Part shown: positions 33,352-43,742 of the stretch, in pieces | Layout: each line of letters begins with the position of its first letter | Position numbering within the stretch: position 1 is the stretch's first letter | Origin: Anaerobacterium chartisolvens | GTDB lineage: Bacteria; Bacillota; Clostridia; Acetivibrionales; DSM-27016 | Direction: 5' to 3' | NCBI RefSeq assembly: GCF_003337415.1 | Contig: NZ_QPJT01000013.1 | Span: 62,001 to 126,000 of the forward strand | DNA: 64,000 nt | Made by a program: the position numbers and the translations under genes | The notes under the pieces: generated by a model | What the model was told of the DNA's origin: nothing | What the model saw: only the letters and a program-made list of their open reading frames with translations | Databases searched by the model: none

Positions 33352-33786
33352 ATGCGTAAGCTTACCTATTTGGCAGTATTTGAGCCGGTGGAGACGACTG
33401 GATATAGCGTATACTTTCCGGATCTTCCCGGATGTGTGAGTTATGGAGAAGATTTTGAAAAAGCGCAGAAGCAGGCTGCTGATGCGCTTGGGCTGCATAT
33501 ATACGGTATGGAAAAAGACGGAGATAATATACCTGCTCCGTCTAAAATGCCGCAAGTAGATGCTGAGACAGCTTCTGGGTATATGGTGTGTCCTATTACT
33601 GTTTTCCCCGACATTGTAAGAAATGATCTTGATAATAGGGCAGTAAAAACAAACCTGACTATTCCTGCCTGGCTGAAGGAATTGGCAGAAGCTCAGGGAG
33701 TTAATTATTCAAAGCTCTTTCAAGCTGCCCTTATGGATTACCTTGGCCTGAATCAAGCCTGCACAGACGAACAGCGGCAAAAGTGA
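33352..33786 (+). CDS. hicB: HicB-type antitoxin
   Basis: A 144-residue antitoxin. The N-terminal partially degraded RNase-H-like domain has GYSVYFPDLPGCVSYGED and EKAQKQAADALGLHI. The C-terminal ribbon-helix-helix DNA-binding part has VKTNLTIPAWLKELAEAQG and NYSKLFQAAL. It should neutralise HicA and repress the operon. ATG 33352 is 8 bases after AAGGAG; the frame is open from 33319, but earlier codons are too near or before the ribosome site. Confidence 0.92.
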   Translation: MRKLTYLAVFEPVETTGYSVYFPDLPGCVSYGEDFEKAQKQAADALGLHIYGMEKDGDNIPAPSKMPQVDAETASGYMVCPITVFPDIVRNDLDNRAVKTNLTIPAWLKELAEAQGVNYSKLFQAALMDYLGLNQACTDEQRQK

Positions 33787-33805
33787 CGATAACTATTACA
33801 AAAAA

Positions 33806-33823
33806 TACAAAAAATAAATTGCA
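33806..33823 (+). repeat. 18-bp direct repeat, right of hicAB
   Basis: Second copy of TACAAAAAATAAATTGCA, 20 bases after the hicB stop codon. Confidence 0.7.
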
Positions 33824-33906
33824 AAGAACCCATGCAGTCTGGTAGAATAATGTAGTATTATACTGTAATTGCTGTAATAATATCGCATTTTAAGGAGTAT
33901 TTTATT

Positions 33907-35442
33907 ATGCTTTCAAAAATTAAAAGCTGCGGGCTGCATGGCATCGAGGGATACATAATTGAGGTAGAAACGGATATAAGCAGCGGATTGCCGGGGTTTG
34001 ATATTGTGGGTCTTGCGGATATTGCCGTAAAGGAATCAAAGGAGCGTGTAAGGGCCGCCATAAAAAACAGCGGCTTTCAGTTTCCTGTGAAGAGAATAAC
34101 GGTGAATCTGGCTCCCGCAAATCTGAAAAAGGAGGGATCGGCCTTTGACCTGCCGATAGCCCTTGGAATATTAGCTGCCACGGGTCAGATTGAGAGTGAT
34201 GCTTTAGATAAATACATGTTTATAGGAGAGCTGTCTCTAAACGGAGAAATAAAGCCCGTTAAGGGCATGCTTCCGATGGCGGTATGTGCCAGAGAGTCTG
34301 AAATTGAAAGCCTTGTGCTTCCGTGCGGCAATGCCGATGAAGCAGCGGTAGTGAAGGAGCTTGCCATTATGCCGGCAAAGGAGCTTTCCGAAATAATATA
34401 CCACTTAAATGGCGACAGGCCGCTGGAGCGGCATACTGTTGATATCGACGGAATGTTTAGCGGAAAGCTTGACTACGAAATAGACTTTGCCGATGTAAAG
34501 GGACAGGCAAATGTTAAAAGGGCACTTGAGGTAGCAGCCTCAGGAGGGCATAATTGTCTTATGCTCGGTTCTCCCGGATGCGGCAAAACCATGATTGCAA
34601 AAAGACTTCCTACCATTTTGCCTGCCATGACGTTTGAAGAGGCCTTAGAGGTTACAAAAATTCACAGCATAGCAGGCACACTCCCGCCGAACACCTCACT
34701 GATAACCACCAGACCCTTCAGAAGCCCTCACCATACCATTTCTGCCATAAGCCTGATAGGGGGAGGAAGATACCCAAAGCCCGGAGAAATCAGCCTTTCA
34801 CACTATGGAGTTTTATTTTTGGACGAGGTTCCCGAGTTTGGAAAGGATGCGCTTGAGGTCATGCGCCAGCCGCTGGAGGACGGAACGGTCACCATATCCA
34901 GAGTAAACGCCTGCCTCAGCTACCCTTCAAAAACTACCCTTATAGCGGCTGCCAACCCATGCAAGTGCGGAAACTTTTTGGATTCATCAAAAGAATGCAC
35001 CTGTACCCCCAAGCAGATTCACCAGTATTTAGGAAAGCTCTCCGGGCCGCTTTTAGACAGAATAGACATACACATAGAGGTTGCTTCGGTTAAGTATAAG
35101 GATCTGGACAGCACAACCGCTGAAGAGAGGTCGTGTGTAATAAGGGAAAGAGTCAATAAAGCGAGACGGATTCAGCAGGACAGGTATAAAGGGATTAAAA
35201 TATACTCAAATTCACAGCTTCAGCCGTCAATGATTGACAAATACTGCAGGCTTGACCCAAAAGGAAAGGAGCTTTTAAGAAATGCCTTCGACAGGCTGGG
35301 CTTAAGCGCCAGAGCCCATAACAGAATTCTTAAGGTTTCAAGAACAATTGCCGACATGGACGGAAGCGGGGATATAAAGCCTTCTCATTTGGCTGAGGCA
35401 ATACAGTACAGGAGCCTTGACAGAAAATTCTGGAGGGAGTAG
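33907..35442 (+). CDS. comM: YifB/ComM family Mg-chelatase-like AAA+ ATPase
   Basis: A 511-residue protein. An N-terminal Lon-protease-like fold (GLPGFDIVGLADIAVKESKE) is followed by an AAA+ core with Walker A GSPGCGKTMIAKRLP, Walker B LFLDEVPEF, a Mg-chelatase middle domain with RPFRSPHHTIS and a Cys-rich insert (NPCKCGNF, CTCTP). ComM is a hexameric helicase that promotes branch migration during natural transformation. The dprA gene directly downstream fits that pathway. ATG 33907 with AAGGAG 9 bases upstream. Confidence 0.93.
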   Translation: MLSKIKSCGLHGIEGYIIEVETDISSGLPGFDIVGLADIAVKESKERVRAAIKNSGFQFPVKRITVNLAPANLKKEGSAFDLPIALGILAATGQIESDALDKYMFIGELSLNGEIKPVKGMLPMAVCARESEIESLVLPCGNADEAAVVKELAIMPAKELSEIIYHLNGDRPLERHTVDIDGMFSGKLDYEIDFADVKGQANVKRALEVAASGGHNCLMLGSPGCGKTMIAKRLPTILPAMTFEEALEVTKIHSIAGTLPPNTSLITTRPFRSPHHTISAISLIGGGRYPKPGEISLSHYGVLFLDEVPEFGKDALEVMRQPLEDGTVTISRVNACLSYPSKTTLIAAANPCKCGNFLDSSKECTCTPKQIHQYLGKLSGPLLDRIDIHIEVASVKYKDLDSTTAEERSCVIRERVNKARRIQQDRYKGIKIYSNSQLQPSMIDKYCRLDPKGKELLRNAFDRLGLSARAHNRILKVSRTIADMDGSGDIKPSHLAEAIQYRSLDRKFWRE

Positions 35443-35479
35443 CGAATGAAAACAATAACCTTATCGGAGGATGTGCCTT

Positions 35480-36592
35480 ATGTGCGGAAATATAAAGTAT
35501 TGGATTTGGCTCAGCTCTATTCCTAATATAGGGCCAAGAAGGTGCTCGCAGATGCTTGAGCGCTTCGGAGGCCCGGAGGAGATATGGAATATGAGGGAAG
35601 CTGACTTAAAGGCTGCCCGCTTTTTGTCCGCATATACAGTAGAAAATCTTTTAAACCCAAAATACAGAAATGATGCCGAAAGATTAATGGATGCGATGTA
35701 CAGGCACGGAATAAAAGCGATAGCTGTAAATAATCCGTCATATCCATATTATCTGAAAAATATATATAACCCTCCTATAGTTTTATATGTGAGGGGAAGG
35801 CTTAATAAGGATCAGAAGGCGGTGGCTGTTGTAGGCTCAAGGAGGGCATCTCCCTATGGCATGAAAATGGCCGAGGAGATAGCATATGAGCTGTCCCGGC
35901 TTGGAATTGCGGTAATAAGCGGTATGGCAAGAGGAATAGATACAATGGCTCATAGAGGCTGTCTAAAGGCGGGAGGAACAACTATAGCCGTTATGGGGTG
36001 CGGCCTTGACAGGGCATACCCGGCAGAAAACAGGGAACTGATGGAAAGTATTGCCGTATCCGGCGCGGCTGTATCGGAATATCCTCCGGGGATTCCTCCT
36101 CTTCCTCAGAATTTTCCTGCGAGAAACAGAATAATCAGCGGAATTTCTCAAGGGGTAGTGGTTATTGAGGCGGGAGGCCGCAGCGGATCACTCATTACCG
36201 CTGATTTTGCTTTAGAGCAGGGGAGGGAGGTTTTTGCGGTTCCGGGAAATGTTGACCGCGTAAACAGCACAGGCGCCAATAAGCTTATAAAAGACGGCGC
36301 AAAAATGGTAACCTGCGTTGAAGATATCTTGGAGGAGCTGGATATTAATAGAATGGCAAGTAAAATTGACAAGGCCGCAGCAGGTAATTTTATTTGTGAT
36401 TCAAGATTTGACGGCCTTGAAGGAGATGAGAAGGAAATTGTGAGGTGCTTGGAGGGAAATGCACTTCATATTGACAGAATAAGCCTAAAAAGCGGGCTTG
36501 GAATTCAGGATGTAAACTCTCTGCTGCTTATGCTTGAGCTTAAGGGAATAATAGAGCAAGCTCCGGGAAGGATATACCGGCTCAGGATTTAA
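35480..36592 (+). CDS. dprA: DNA-processing protein DprA
   Basis: A 370-residue protein that loads RecA on incoming single-stranded DNA. It has an N-terminal helix-hairpin region (SIPNIGPRRCSQMLERFG), the Rossmann core with VAVVGSRRASPYG, SGMARGIDTMAHRGCL and SGAAVSEYPPG, and a C-terminal winged-helix (about 300-370). I start it at ATG 35480, 9 bases after GGAGG; the ATG three codons earlier abuts the ribosome site. It lies 37 bases after comM. Confidence 0.94.
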   Translation: MCGNIKYWIWLSSIPNIGPRRCSQMLERFGGPEEIWNMREADLKAARFLSAYTVENLLNPKYRNDAERLMDAMYRHGIKAIAVNNPSYPYYLKNIYNPPIVLYVRGRLNKDQKAVAVVGSRRASPYGMKMAEEIAYELSRLGIAVISGMARGIDTMAHRGCLKAGGTTIAVMGCGLDRAYPAENRELMESIAVSGAAVSEYPPGIPPLPQNFPARNRIISGISQGVVVIEAGGRSGSLITADFALEQGREVFAVPGNVDRVNSTGANKLIKDGAKMVTCVEDILEELDINRMASKIDKAAAGNFICDSRFDGLEGDEKEIVRCLEGNALHIDRISLKSGLGIQDVNSLLLMLELKGIIEQAPGRIYRLRI

Positions 36593-36681
36593 TCACGCGG
36601 ATGACATGTGCCGGGAAATATGGGCAGAGGGTATGGGGCATATTTGAAATAGGATTTTTGACAAAATAAGCTAAAAAAAAC

Positions 36682-36719
36682 AGGAGGGGCATTTAACGCT
36701 GTGCGATGATGCCCCTCCT
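36682..36719. terminator. Strong hairpin after dprA
   Basis: AGGAGGGGCAT pairs perfectly with ATGCCCCTCCT. The plus-strand tail is only TTATGTATTT; the A-run on the left would make a better T-tail on the minus strand, where no gene is seen. Most likely ends the comM-dprA transcript. Confidence 0.7.
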
Positions 36720-37016
36720 TATGTATTTACGGGCATAATAGATAAAAATAAGGGGGAAAATATATAGGCTAAAAGACTCAATATTGAGTAAATAAATTGT
36801 GTTTTACAATAAAAGATTGTGGACATTATAAAAAAATGTGTTAATATAATTATAGTTTTCCACCTTTTAAAATAATTATTTATATACCGGATTATTTCTA
36901 TAAAAATGCAATTAAAGCTTCCGGAAAATATTTTTATTAAAAGGTGCGGCAAAATAGGGAATGAAAGCTTATTATATTGAATAAGCACTATAAAACAGTT
37001 TTTACGGAGGGACGAA
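36720..37016. other. AT-rich leader region of topA
   Basis: About 300 bases without a frame. TGGACA (36820-36825) and TATAAT (36845-36850) with a 19-bp spacer could be the topA promoter, giving a leader of about 165 bases. No clear RNA structure seen. Confidence 0.4.
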
Positions 37017-39110
37017 ATGGCAGAATATTTGGTAATTGTTGAATCTCCTGCAAAGGCAAAGACTATAGGCAAGTTTTTAGGGAAGGGCTACAAAATAGAA
37101 GCGTCAATGGGGCATATAAGGGATCTTCCAAAGAGCCAGATAGGTGTGGACGTAGATAAAAACTTCCAGCCTAAATATATAACCATACGCGGAAAAGGAG
37201 ATTTGATAAGCAAGCTGAAAAAAGAAGCCAAAAATGCCCGTAAGATTTATCTTGCTACTGACCCTGACCGTGAAGGGGAAGCAATATCATGGCATTTGGC
37301 CAATATTTTAAATATAGATGAGAACGAGCAATGCAGAATAACCTTTAATGAGATAACAAAAAATGCGGTAAAGAGTGCCATAAAAGCTCCAAGGGAGATA
37401 GATATGGATCTGGTGGATGCACAGCAGGCCAGAAGAATACTTGACCGTATTGTGGGATATAAAATAAGCCCTCTGCTGTGGAGAAAGGTTAGAAAGGGCT
37501 TGAGCGCGGGAAGGGTCCAATCGGTGGCCACCAGGCTTATATGCGACCGCGAGGAAGAAATAGAAAGGTTTGTGCCCGACGAGTATTGGTCTATTACCGC
37601 AAAGCTTCTTAAGCAGAAAATGAGGTCAGGGGCATTTGACGCAAAGTTTTACGGTTCCGTCAGCGGCAAAATTGAACTGAAAAATGAAGAGCAGGTAAAG
37701 CAAATATTGGGTGAAATCGAAGGCAGCCGGTATATTGCAAAAAAGGTTAAAACCAGTGAAAAGAAGAGGTATCCTTCGCCTCCCTTTACAACCAGTACAC
37801 TTCAGCAGGAAGCGGCAAGAAAATTAGGGTTTACCACTAAAAGAACCATGATGGTTGCGCAGCAGCTTTACGAGGGAGTAGAAATTAAGGGGCAGGGTGC
37901 CTTGGGACTTGTGACATATATACGTACGGATTCCTTAAGGATTTCATCTGAGGCCCAGACGGAGGCAAAGGATTTTATCAAGTCAAAGTACGGAGATAAG
38001 TATGCCCCCGAAGAGGTGCGGAACTATAAAAACAAGTCGGCTTCTCAGGACGCTCATGAGGCTATAAGACCCACTCATATAACAATGGATCCAGAATCTA
38101 TAAAGGCATCTCTGTCAAACGAACAGTATAAAATTTATAAGCTTATATGGGAGAGGTTTATTGCAAGCCAGATGGCTTTTGCGGTATATGACACCCTGTC
38201 GGTGGACATCGAGGCCTCGGGCTATATTTTTAAGGCTAATGGCTCAAAGGTTAAGTTTGCCGGCTTTATGGTGCTGTATATTGAGGGAAGGGACGAGGAG
38301 AGCGAGGATGACGAGGTCAGTCTTCCTGAGATAAATGAGGGAGAGGAGTTCAACCTGAAAAAAATTGATTCCAAGCAGCACTTTACACAGCCGCCCCAGA
38401 GATATACCGAGGCAACGCTTGTAAAAACCCTTGAAGAGAAAGGGATAGGAAGACCAAGCACCTATGCCCCAACCATAACGACAATACTTGCAAGGGGCTA
38501 TGTGGAGAAGGAAAAAAAGCTGCTTGTGCCCACCGAGCTGGGTAAAATTGTGACGGACATTATGAAGAACCATTTTAAGGATATCGTTGATATAGACTTT
38601 ACGGCTCAAATGGAAAAACAGCTTGACGATGTGGAAGAGGGAGAAAAGAAATGGGTTCAGGTTATGGAGGACTTTTATACTCAGTTTGTTGATGTCCTCA
38701 AGGAAGCCGATGACCGCATAGGCCATGTTGAGATTCCCGACGAGGTTACCGATATTTTATGTGAGAAATGCGGAAGAAATATGGTTATAAAAAACGGGAG
38801 GTTCGGAAAGTTTTTAGCGTGTCCGGGATTCCCTGAGTGCAGAAATGCCAGACCCATACTGGAGGAGGCAGGTGTTACATGCCCCAAGTGTGGAGGGAAG
38901 GTTCTTATCAAAAAGTCCAAAAGGGGCAAAAGGTATCTTGGCTGCGAGAATAATCCTTCATGCGGGTTTATGACGTGGGATAAGCATACAAATGAAAGCT
39001 GCCCCAAGTGCGGAAACTTTCTTGTAAAAAAATCTTCGGGCAAAAAAGCCATATTAAAATGCAGCAGTGACCAATGCGATTACGTAAAAGAAGAAGCCTA
39101 TAAAGGATAA
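37017..39110 (+). CDS. topA: DNA topoisomerase I
   Basis: A 697-residue type IA topoisomerase that relaxes negative supercoils. The Toprim domain is at the N-terminus ([30 protein letters not shown]). The catalytic Tyr301 is in [20 protein letters not shown] and [12 protein letters not shown] follow. Three C-terminal zinc ribbons show paired Cys ([32 protein letters not shown]). ATG 37017 with GGAGGGACGAA upstream. trmFO follows after 17 bases, a pairing common in Firmicutes. Confidence 0.97.
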   Translation: MAEYLVIVESPAKAKTIGKFLGKGYKIEASMGHIRDLPKSQIGVDVDKNFQPKYITIRGKGDLISKLKKEAKNARKIYLATDPDREGEAISWHLANILNIDENEQCRITFNEITKNAVKSAIKAPREIDMDLVDAQQARRILDRIVGYKISPLLWRKVRKGLSAGRVQSVATRLICDREEEIERFVPDEYWSITAKLLKQKMRSGAFDAKFYGSVSGKIELKNEEQVKQILGEIEGSRYIAKKVKTSEKKRYPSPPFTTSTLQQEAARKLGFTTKRTMMVAQQLYEGVEIKGQGALGLVTYIRTDSLRISSEAQTEAKDFIKSKYGDKYAPEEVRNYKNKSASQDAHEAIRPTHITMDPESIKASLSNEQYKIYKLIWERFIASQMAFAVYDTLSVDIEASGYIFKANGSKVKFAGFMVLYIEGRDEESEDDEVSLPEINEGEEFNLKKIDSKQHFTQPPQRYTEATLVKTLEEKGIGRPSTYAPTITTILARGYVEKEKKLLVPTELGKIVTDIMKNHFKDIVDIDFTAQMEKQLDDVEEGEKKWVQVMEDFYTQFVDVLKEADDRIGHVEIPDEVTDILCEKCGRNMVIKNGRFGKFLACPGFPECRNARPILEEAGVTCPKCGGKVLIKKSKRGKRYLGCENNPSCGFMTWDKHTNESCPKCGNFLVKKSSGKKAILKCSSDQCDYVKEEAYKG

Positions 39111-39127
39111 AGCTTACGGAGGAGACA

Positions 39128-40441
39128 ATGTCCGACTATATAAATGTAATAGGAGCGGGTCTGGCAGGCTGTGAAGCGGCCTGGCAGATAGCTAAAAGGG
39201 GAATAAAGGTAAGGCTGTTTGAGATGAAGCCTAAGTCATATACCCCCGCCCATCATATGGAAACCTTTGCAGAGCTGGTATGCAGCAACTCACTAAGGTC
39301 TGATCAGCTAGAGAATGCCGTCGGTCTTTTGAAAGAGGAGCTTCGCATGTTTGACTCTCTGATTATGAGGTGTGCCGACCTGACAAGAGTTCCCGCAGGA
39401 GGAGCGCTTGCAGTGGACCGGGAGGGATTTTCAAAAAAGGTAACCGAATATATACAAGGCTGTGAAAGCATTAAAGTTATTAACGAGGAGGTGTGCCGGA
39501 TACCAGAGGACGCAATAACAATAATTGCAACAGGCCCTCTGACCTCCGATTGCCTGTGCAGTGAAATACAAAGCGTTACAGGACATGAGCATATGTATTT
39601 CTTTGATGCCGCCGCCCCTATAGTAACCTATGAGTCAATAGACATGTCAAAAGCATATAAGGCTGCAAGATACGGCAGAGGCAGTGAGGATTATATAAAT
39701 TGCCCCATGAACAGGGAAGAATATAACCTGTTTTGGAACGAGCTTATAGAGGCAGGTGAGGCAGAAGTAAAGGGGTTTGAGAAGGACATGGTGTTTGAAG
39801 GCTGTATGCCCGTCGAAAGCATGGCAAAAAGGGGGCAGGATACACTGCGCTTTGGTCCTCTCAAGCCGGTAGGGCTAATAAACCCCGCTACAGGAAGAGA
39901 GGATTATGCTGTTGTGCAGCTAAGACAGGACAACAGCGCAGGGAGCTTATACAATATCGTAGGGTTTCAGACGCATTTAAAATGGCCCGAGCAGAAGAGG
40001 GTATTCAGCATGATCCCCGGCTTAGGCAACGCGGATTTTGTAAGGTACGGTGTTATGCATAAGAATACATATATAAACTCCCCTAAGCTTCTTGATGCCT
40101 CATATTCTGTCAGAGACAGGGAAGGGCTGTATTTTGCCGGACAAATTACAGGAGTTGAGGGCTATATTGAATCGGCTTCGTCAGGCTTTGTTGCGGGAAT
40201 AAACGCCGCTATGATGTTTTTGGGAAAGCCCCCTGTGATTTTTGACACTACCACCGCAACAGGAGCTTTAAGCAGCTATATATCAGACCCCTCGATTAAA
40301 AAATTTCAGCCCATGAATATAAATTTTGGGCTTATGCAAGGCCTTAAAATAAGGATAAGGGATAAAAGAGAGAAAAATTCTCAAATAGCCAGGAGAGCCT
40401 TGGATGTAATAAGGACAGTCAGGGATAGTCTTTCAGAATAA
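39128..40441 (+). CDS. trmFO: tRNA (m5U54) methyltransferase TrmFO, folate/FAD dependent
   Basis: A 437-residue flavoprotein that methylates U54 of the tRNA T-loop using methylene-tetrahydrofolate. FAD-binding [16 protein letters not shown] at the N-terminus, then [31 protein letters not shown] and [22 protein letters not shown] are all TrmFO hallmarks. ATG 39128 with ACGGAGGAG upstream. Last gene before the flagellar operon. Confidence 0.96.
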   Translation: MSDYINVIGAGLAGCEAAWQIAKRGIKVRLFEMKPKSYTPAHHMETFAELVCSNSLRSDQLENAVGLLKEELRMFDSLIMRCADLTRVPAGGALAVDREGFSKKVTEYIQGCESIKVINEEVCRIPEDAITIIATGPLTSDCLCSEIQSVTGHEHMYFFDAAAPIVTYESIDMSKAYKAARYGRGSEDYINCPMNREEYNLFWNELIEAGEAEVKGFEKDMVFEGCMPVESMAKRGQDTLRFGPLKPVGLINPATGREDYAVVQLRQDNSAGSLYNIVGFQTHLKWPEQKRVFSMIPGLGNADFVRYGVMHKNTYINSPKLLDASYSVRDREGLYFAGQITGVEGYIESASSGFVAGINAAMMFLGKPPVIFDTTTATGALSSYISDPSIKKFQPMNINFGLMQGLKIRIRDKREKNSQIARRALDVIRTVRDSLSE

Positions 40442-40669
40442 TTAATAAGCTCTTTTTTAAAAAATGCGGTCCTAAAATTGGACTATAAGGTTATAGTGCA
40501 ATAGAACTATTTTGTTTTTTTAAGCATTCCATATATGTATTGATTTCAGTGTGCTTCAGAGCATGAGGCCAGGAGCCGCCCAAGAAATATATAGGCCTAT
40601 GATAAATATTTCAGATATTCTATTATTGTGTTTTTATATATAATATGTTATTCTTATAATAATTTATGG
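40442..40669. other. Gene-free stretch after trmFO
   Basis: AT-rich spacer. No frame, no clear terminator for topA-trmFO and no motif of a cyclic-di-GMP riboswitch that I can recognise. Confidence 0.45.
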
Positions 40670-40772
40670 TATATTATGTATTATGTATTCAAGCGTTCTA
40701 TTATGAGGAAATTTAACTTAAATTAACATAATAAATTGGAAAGCTTGAAGGAAATTTAACTAATATGTCGAA
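40670..40772 (+). promoter_or_regulatory. Control region of the flagellar operon
   Basis: An extended -10-like TGGTATATT (TATATT at 40670-40675) precedes two 12-bp direct repeats GGAAATTTAACT at 40707-40718 and 40750-40761, whose starts are 43 bp apart, i.e. about four helical turns. A TGTCGAA, the Spo0A box core, stands at 40766-40772, 66 bases before flgB. The repeats look like a binding site for a regulator I cannot name. Confidence 0.45.
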
Positions 40773-40837
40773 TATGATCTTGTGAGTAGAGATCTAAGCA
40801 TTTAGCACTTGATTTTGATATGCGTAGGGGGGTAAAA

Positions 40838-41227
40838 ATGCTTCAGGGAATGTTTAACGGATTGAAACTAAGAGAAAAGGCTTTGGAAACGGCATGGCTT
40901 AGAAATGACGTTATTGCTCAGAATATAGCGAATGTAGACACTCCGGGGTATAAAAAGAAGTCGGTGGCGTTTGAGGAACTGCTCAATAATGCCATGACCA
41001 ATACATATCAACAGAATAAATATGGAACAGGTAAATATCCCAATGTGACCCCCACTGTTGTTGAGGATAACAGCAGCCTAAGCTACCGTCTTGACGGGAA
41101 TAATGTAGACTTTGAAAGAGAGGCAGCGGCGATGTCTAAAAACGCCATTAAGTATTATGCCTTGTCCCAAAGCGTGGGAGGATATTTCAGCAAGCTTAAA
41201 TCGGTTATAAACGGAGGGAGCAGATAG
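40838..41227 (+). CDS. flgB: Flagellar basal-body rod protein FlgB
   Basis: A 129-residue proximal rod subunit. The N-terminal rod/hook motif is RNDVIAQNIANVDTPGYKKK, and the C-terminal helix is variable. ATG 40838 has GGGGGG 6 bases upstream; an in-frame ATG six codons earlier precedes that site. First gene of the operon, 3 bases before flgC. Confidence 0.95.
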   Translation: MLQGMFNGLKLREKALETAWLRNDVIAQNIANVDTPGYKKKSVAFEELLNNAMTNTYQQNKYGTGKYPNVTPTVVEDNSSLSYRLDGNNVDFEREAAAMSKNAIKYYALSQSVGGYFSKLKSVINGGSR

Positions 41228-41230
41228 CAT

Positions 41231-41674
41231 ATGAGTTATTTTAGTGCTCTTGATATAGGAGCTTCCGCATTGACAGCCCAGAGACTCAGAATGGACGTTA
41301 TATCCCAAAACATAGCAAATGCCAATACTACGAGATCCGAGGACGGGCTTCCATACAGAAGAAAGGAAGTGGTCTTTGAGGAAAGGACTCAAACACCTTC
41401 TTTTTCCAGTTTTCTTGAAAAAAGCTCAGGGCAGTATTCGACAGGCGGAGGAGTGAGGGCGGCGAAAATTGTTGAGGATTCCTCACCGTTTAAATCAGTC
41501 TATGATCCGGGCCATCCTGATGCCAATAATGAAGGGTATGTACAAATGCCTAATGTAAACGTAATAACAGAAATGGTGAATATGATTTCCGCAACAAGAT
41601 CCTATGAGGCTGGAATAACCTCTATAAATACCACAAAGAGCATGGCAATGAAGGCGCTTGAGATAGGAAGGTAA
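41231..41674 (+). CDS. flgC: Flagellar basal-body rod protein FlgC
   Basis: A 147-residue rod subunit with RLRMDVISQNIANANTTRS near the N-terminus and the C-terminal VNVITEMVNMISATRSYEA typical of rod/hook proteins. ATG 41231 with GGAGGGAG upstream inside flgB. Confidence 0.95.
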   Translation: MSYFSALDIGASALTAQRLRMDVISQNIANANTTRSEDGLPYRRKEVVFEERTQTPSFSSFLEKSSGQYSTGGGVRAAKIVEDSSPFKSVYDPGHPDANNEGYVQMPNVNVITEMVNMISATRSYEAGITSINTTKSMAMKALEIGR

Positions 41675-41723
41675 GTGCTTTGGATTTCTATACTAATGAT
41701 AATAATTTTTAGGGGGAATTTTT

Positions 41724-42029
41724 ATGAATGTGGGAGGAATAAGCGGTGTTGGTGCGTTTTCGTCTGAAGCTCTCGAAATAAAAGCTTTTCGGGAGAATCA
41801 GCAAGACACGGTCAGCTTTGCGGATCATTTAAAGAATGCTTTAAACAGTGTCGACAATATGCAAAATTATTCCGAGGAAGCTGCGAATGCACTGGCGGCC
41901 GGAAAGGCTGACAATATTGATGAGGTGGTTGTTGCGGGGCAGAAGGCCGAGGTGGCGCTGCTGCTTACCATTCAAGTAAGGAATAAGATACTTGATGCGT
42001 ACAATGAGATCATGAGGATGCAGATATAA
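41724..42029 (+). CDS. fliE: Flagellar hook-basal body complex protein FliE
   Basis: A 101-residue adaptor between MS ring and rod. The conserved C-terminal half reads SFADHLKNALNSVDNMQ ... EVVVAGQKAEVALLLTIQVRNKILDAYNEIMRMQ. ATG 41724, AGGGGGAA upstream. Confidence 0.94.
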   Translation: MNVGGISGVGAFSSEALEIKAFRENQQDTVSFADHLKNALNSVDNMQNYSEEAANALAAGKADNIDEVVVAGQKAEVALLLTIQVRNKILDAYNEIMRMQI

Positions 42030-42112
42030 AATTTATGTGTATGCTTTTAAAATACATTGTTTTGTGTTATTACTAAAGAGGAACCCTTAGAAGCAAGGTG
42101 GTGACTAATTAC

Positions 42113-43699
42113 ATGCCTGAAGTATTTTCAAAGCTGCAGCGGCGTGTAGCTGATTTTTGGAAGGAACTTGAGCAGTCTCAAAGAATTAGAGTATATATTA
42201 TAGCGGCCATACTTATAGCTGCTGTGGTAATTGGTATTTTTATTGCGGCAAGGACTACCTATGTCCCTTTGTTCGTTGGCGGAATTCCTGAGCAAAAAGA
42301 ATTAAGTGAGATAGCGGCGGTTCTGGAAGCGGGAAAGCTTAAATACAAGCTTGAAGACAACAATATTCTTATTGATTCAAGAAACAAAAACAAGGCACAG
42401 GCGTTATTGGTGGAGAAAGGATACCCTAAGTCACTGGATGCTATATTTGATGACGGGTACAGCAACAAGATACAATACAGCACGACTGAAAGCGACAAAA
42501 GGAAATTTGACAAGAATACTCAGGAAAGGCTTTTATCTGCCAAGCTAAAGATGTTTGATTACATAGAGGATGCCTCGGTTACATTGGCGTTGCCGAATCC
42601 TCCCGTTCTTCTGCTGTCCGATGAGCAGCAGTCTAAGCCTACCGCGTCGGTAATGATAAAGCCAAAGCAGGAACTTAGCAAGGAGCAGGTTCGCTCTGTG
42701 GTTATGTGGGTTGCAAAGAGCGTAGAAAAGCTTGAACCCGGCGATATTACCGTTGTGGATCATAATTTGAATGAGCTTACCGCCGATACCGCAGACAGTT
42801 CTGTAGCCAAGGCGAACGACCAGTACGAAATGACGGTAAAATGGGCAGCCGAGCTGGAGCGGAAGGTCAGAAGACTTTTTGACGGACAGTATACAAGCTT
42901 TGACAACATGGCTGTTGTAGCAAATCCTAAGCTTAATTTCAATAAGCAGACATCAAAATCAAAGGTGCTTACAAATCCTACAGAGGATGGGCCGGCTGTG
43001 ACTAACAGGCAGACTCATACGGTAGATTTGCAAAACGGGAATGTCACCGGGGGCTCTCCCGGTATGGGAACCAATCCCGGCACTACTCAAACCCCTTCCT
43101 ATCAAATAGAATCAAACGGGGAAAATTCAACCTATAAAGAAAAAAATGAAGTTATAAATAACGAATATAATGAGACATTAACGGAGCTTGAAAACTCTAT
43201 AGGCGACATAGTACCTGAGCAGTCTACAATAGCGGTTAATGTAAAATACGGTATTAAGGCCACGGATGTGCCGGAGGAGGAAATTGAGAGTGTGAGGCGG
43301 CAGGTCAGCATGGCGACAAGTATACCTGTGGACAATATTTCTGTAAATAAATTCAGAATTGCCGCGCCTGAAGAGGTGCAAACCCAGTTGTCTGACACAA
43401 TAAGGGAATTGTTTGATACATATGGAGTATTCGCGCTGATAATTTTACTGGCAATAGCGCTTATGATAGCCGCGCTGCCCAGAAGAAAGAAGGAGGAAAA
43501 GCTTGTGCAGCAGCCTTCTTTGAGTCCGGCTACAGCTCCGAGGTTTATTGTTCCCGAAAATCAGTTGGAGCCTATTCCCGAAATTGATCTTGAAGAAAGG
43601 TCGGAGGTTAAAAAGCAAATTGAAAAGTTTGTTAAGCAAAAGCCGGATGCCGTTGCACAATTGTTGAGAAACTGGCTTTCGGATGAATGGGAAGGTTAA
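42113..43699 (+). CDS. fliF: Flagellar MS-ring protein FliF
   Basis: About 528 residues. Two membrane segments (IIAAILIAAVVIGIFIAA near 30 and ALIILLAIALMIAALP near 445) enclose the YscJ-like ring domains (VPLFVGGIPEQKELSEI, GYPKSLDAIFD). The cytoplasmic tail ends KKQIEKFVKQKPDAVAQLLRNWLSDE, which binds FliG. Start is either ATG 42113 (AAGGTGG 11 bases upstream) or GTG 42098/42101; I prefer 42113. Confidence 0.94.
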   Translation: MPEVFSKLQRRVADFWKELEQSQRIRVYIIAAILIAAVVIGIFIAARTTYVPLFVGGIPEQKELSEIAAVLEAGKLKYKLEDNNILIDSRNKNKAQALLVEKGYPKSLDAIFDDGYSNKIQYSTTESDKRKFDKNTQERLLSAKLKMFDYIEDASVTLALPNPPVLLLSDEQQSKPTASVMIKPKQELSKEQVRSVVMWVAKSVEKLEPGDITVVDHNLNELTADTADSSVAKANDQYEMTVKWAAELERKVRRLFDGQYTSFDNMAVVANPKLNFNKQTSKSKVLTNPTEDGPAVTNRQTHTVDLQNGNVTGGSPGMGTNPGTTQTPSYQIESNGENSTYKEKNEVINNEYNETLTELENSIGDIVPEQSTIAVNVKYGIKATDVPEEEIESVRRQVSMATSIPVDNISVNKFRIAAPEEVQTQLSDTIRELFDTYGVFALIILLAIALMIAALPRRKKEEKLVQQPSLSPATAPRFIVPENQLEPIPEIDLEERSEVKKQIEKFVKQKPDAVAQLLRNWLSDEWEG

Positions 43700-43742
43700 A
43701 ATAAAATTTTAATAATTGCTAATTTATACGGGGGTTGATAAT

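Noticed and set aside
40442-40837. Cyclic-di-GMP riboswitch ahead of flgB
   Set aside because: Some clostridia have one here, but I find neither the type I core (GGGCAAACC, GACGCAAAGCC) nor a convincing type II pseudoknot.
41078-41392. Antisense frames of 60-180 codons throughout the flagellar operon and other genes
   Set aside because: They lie opposite strongly conserved genes, lack ribosome sites and have no recognisable family features.
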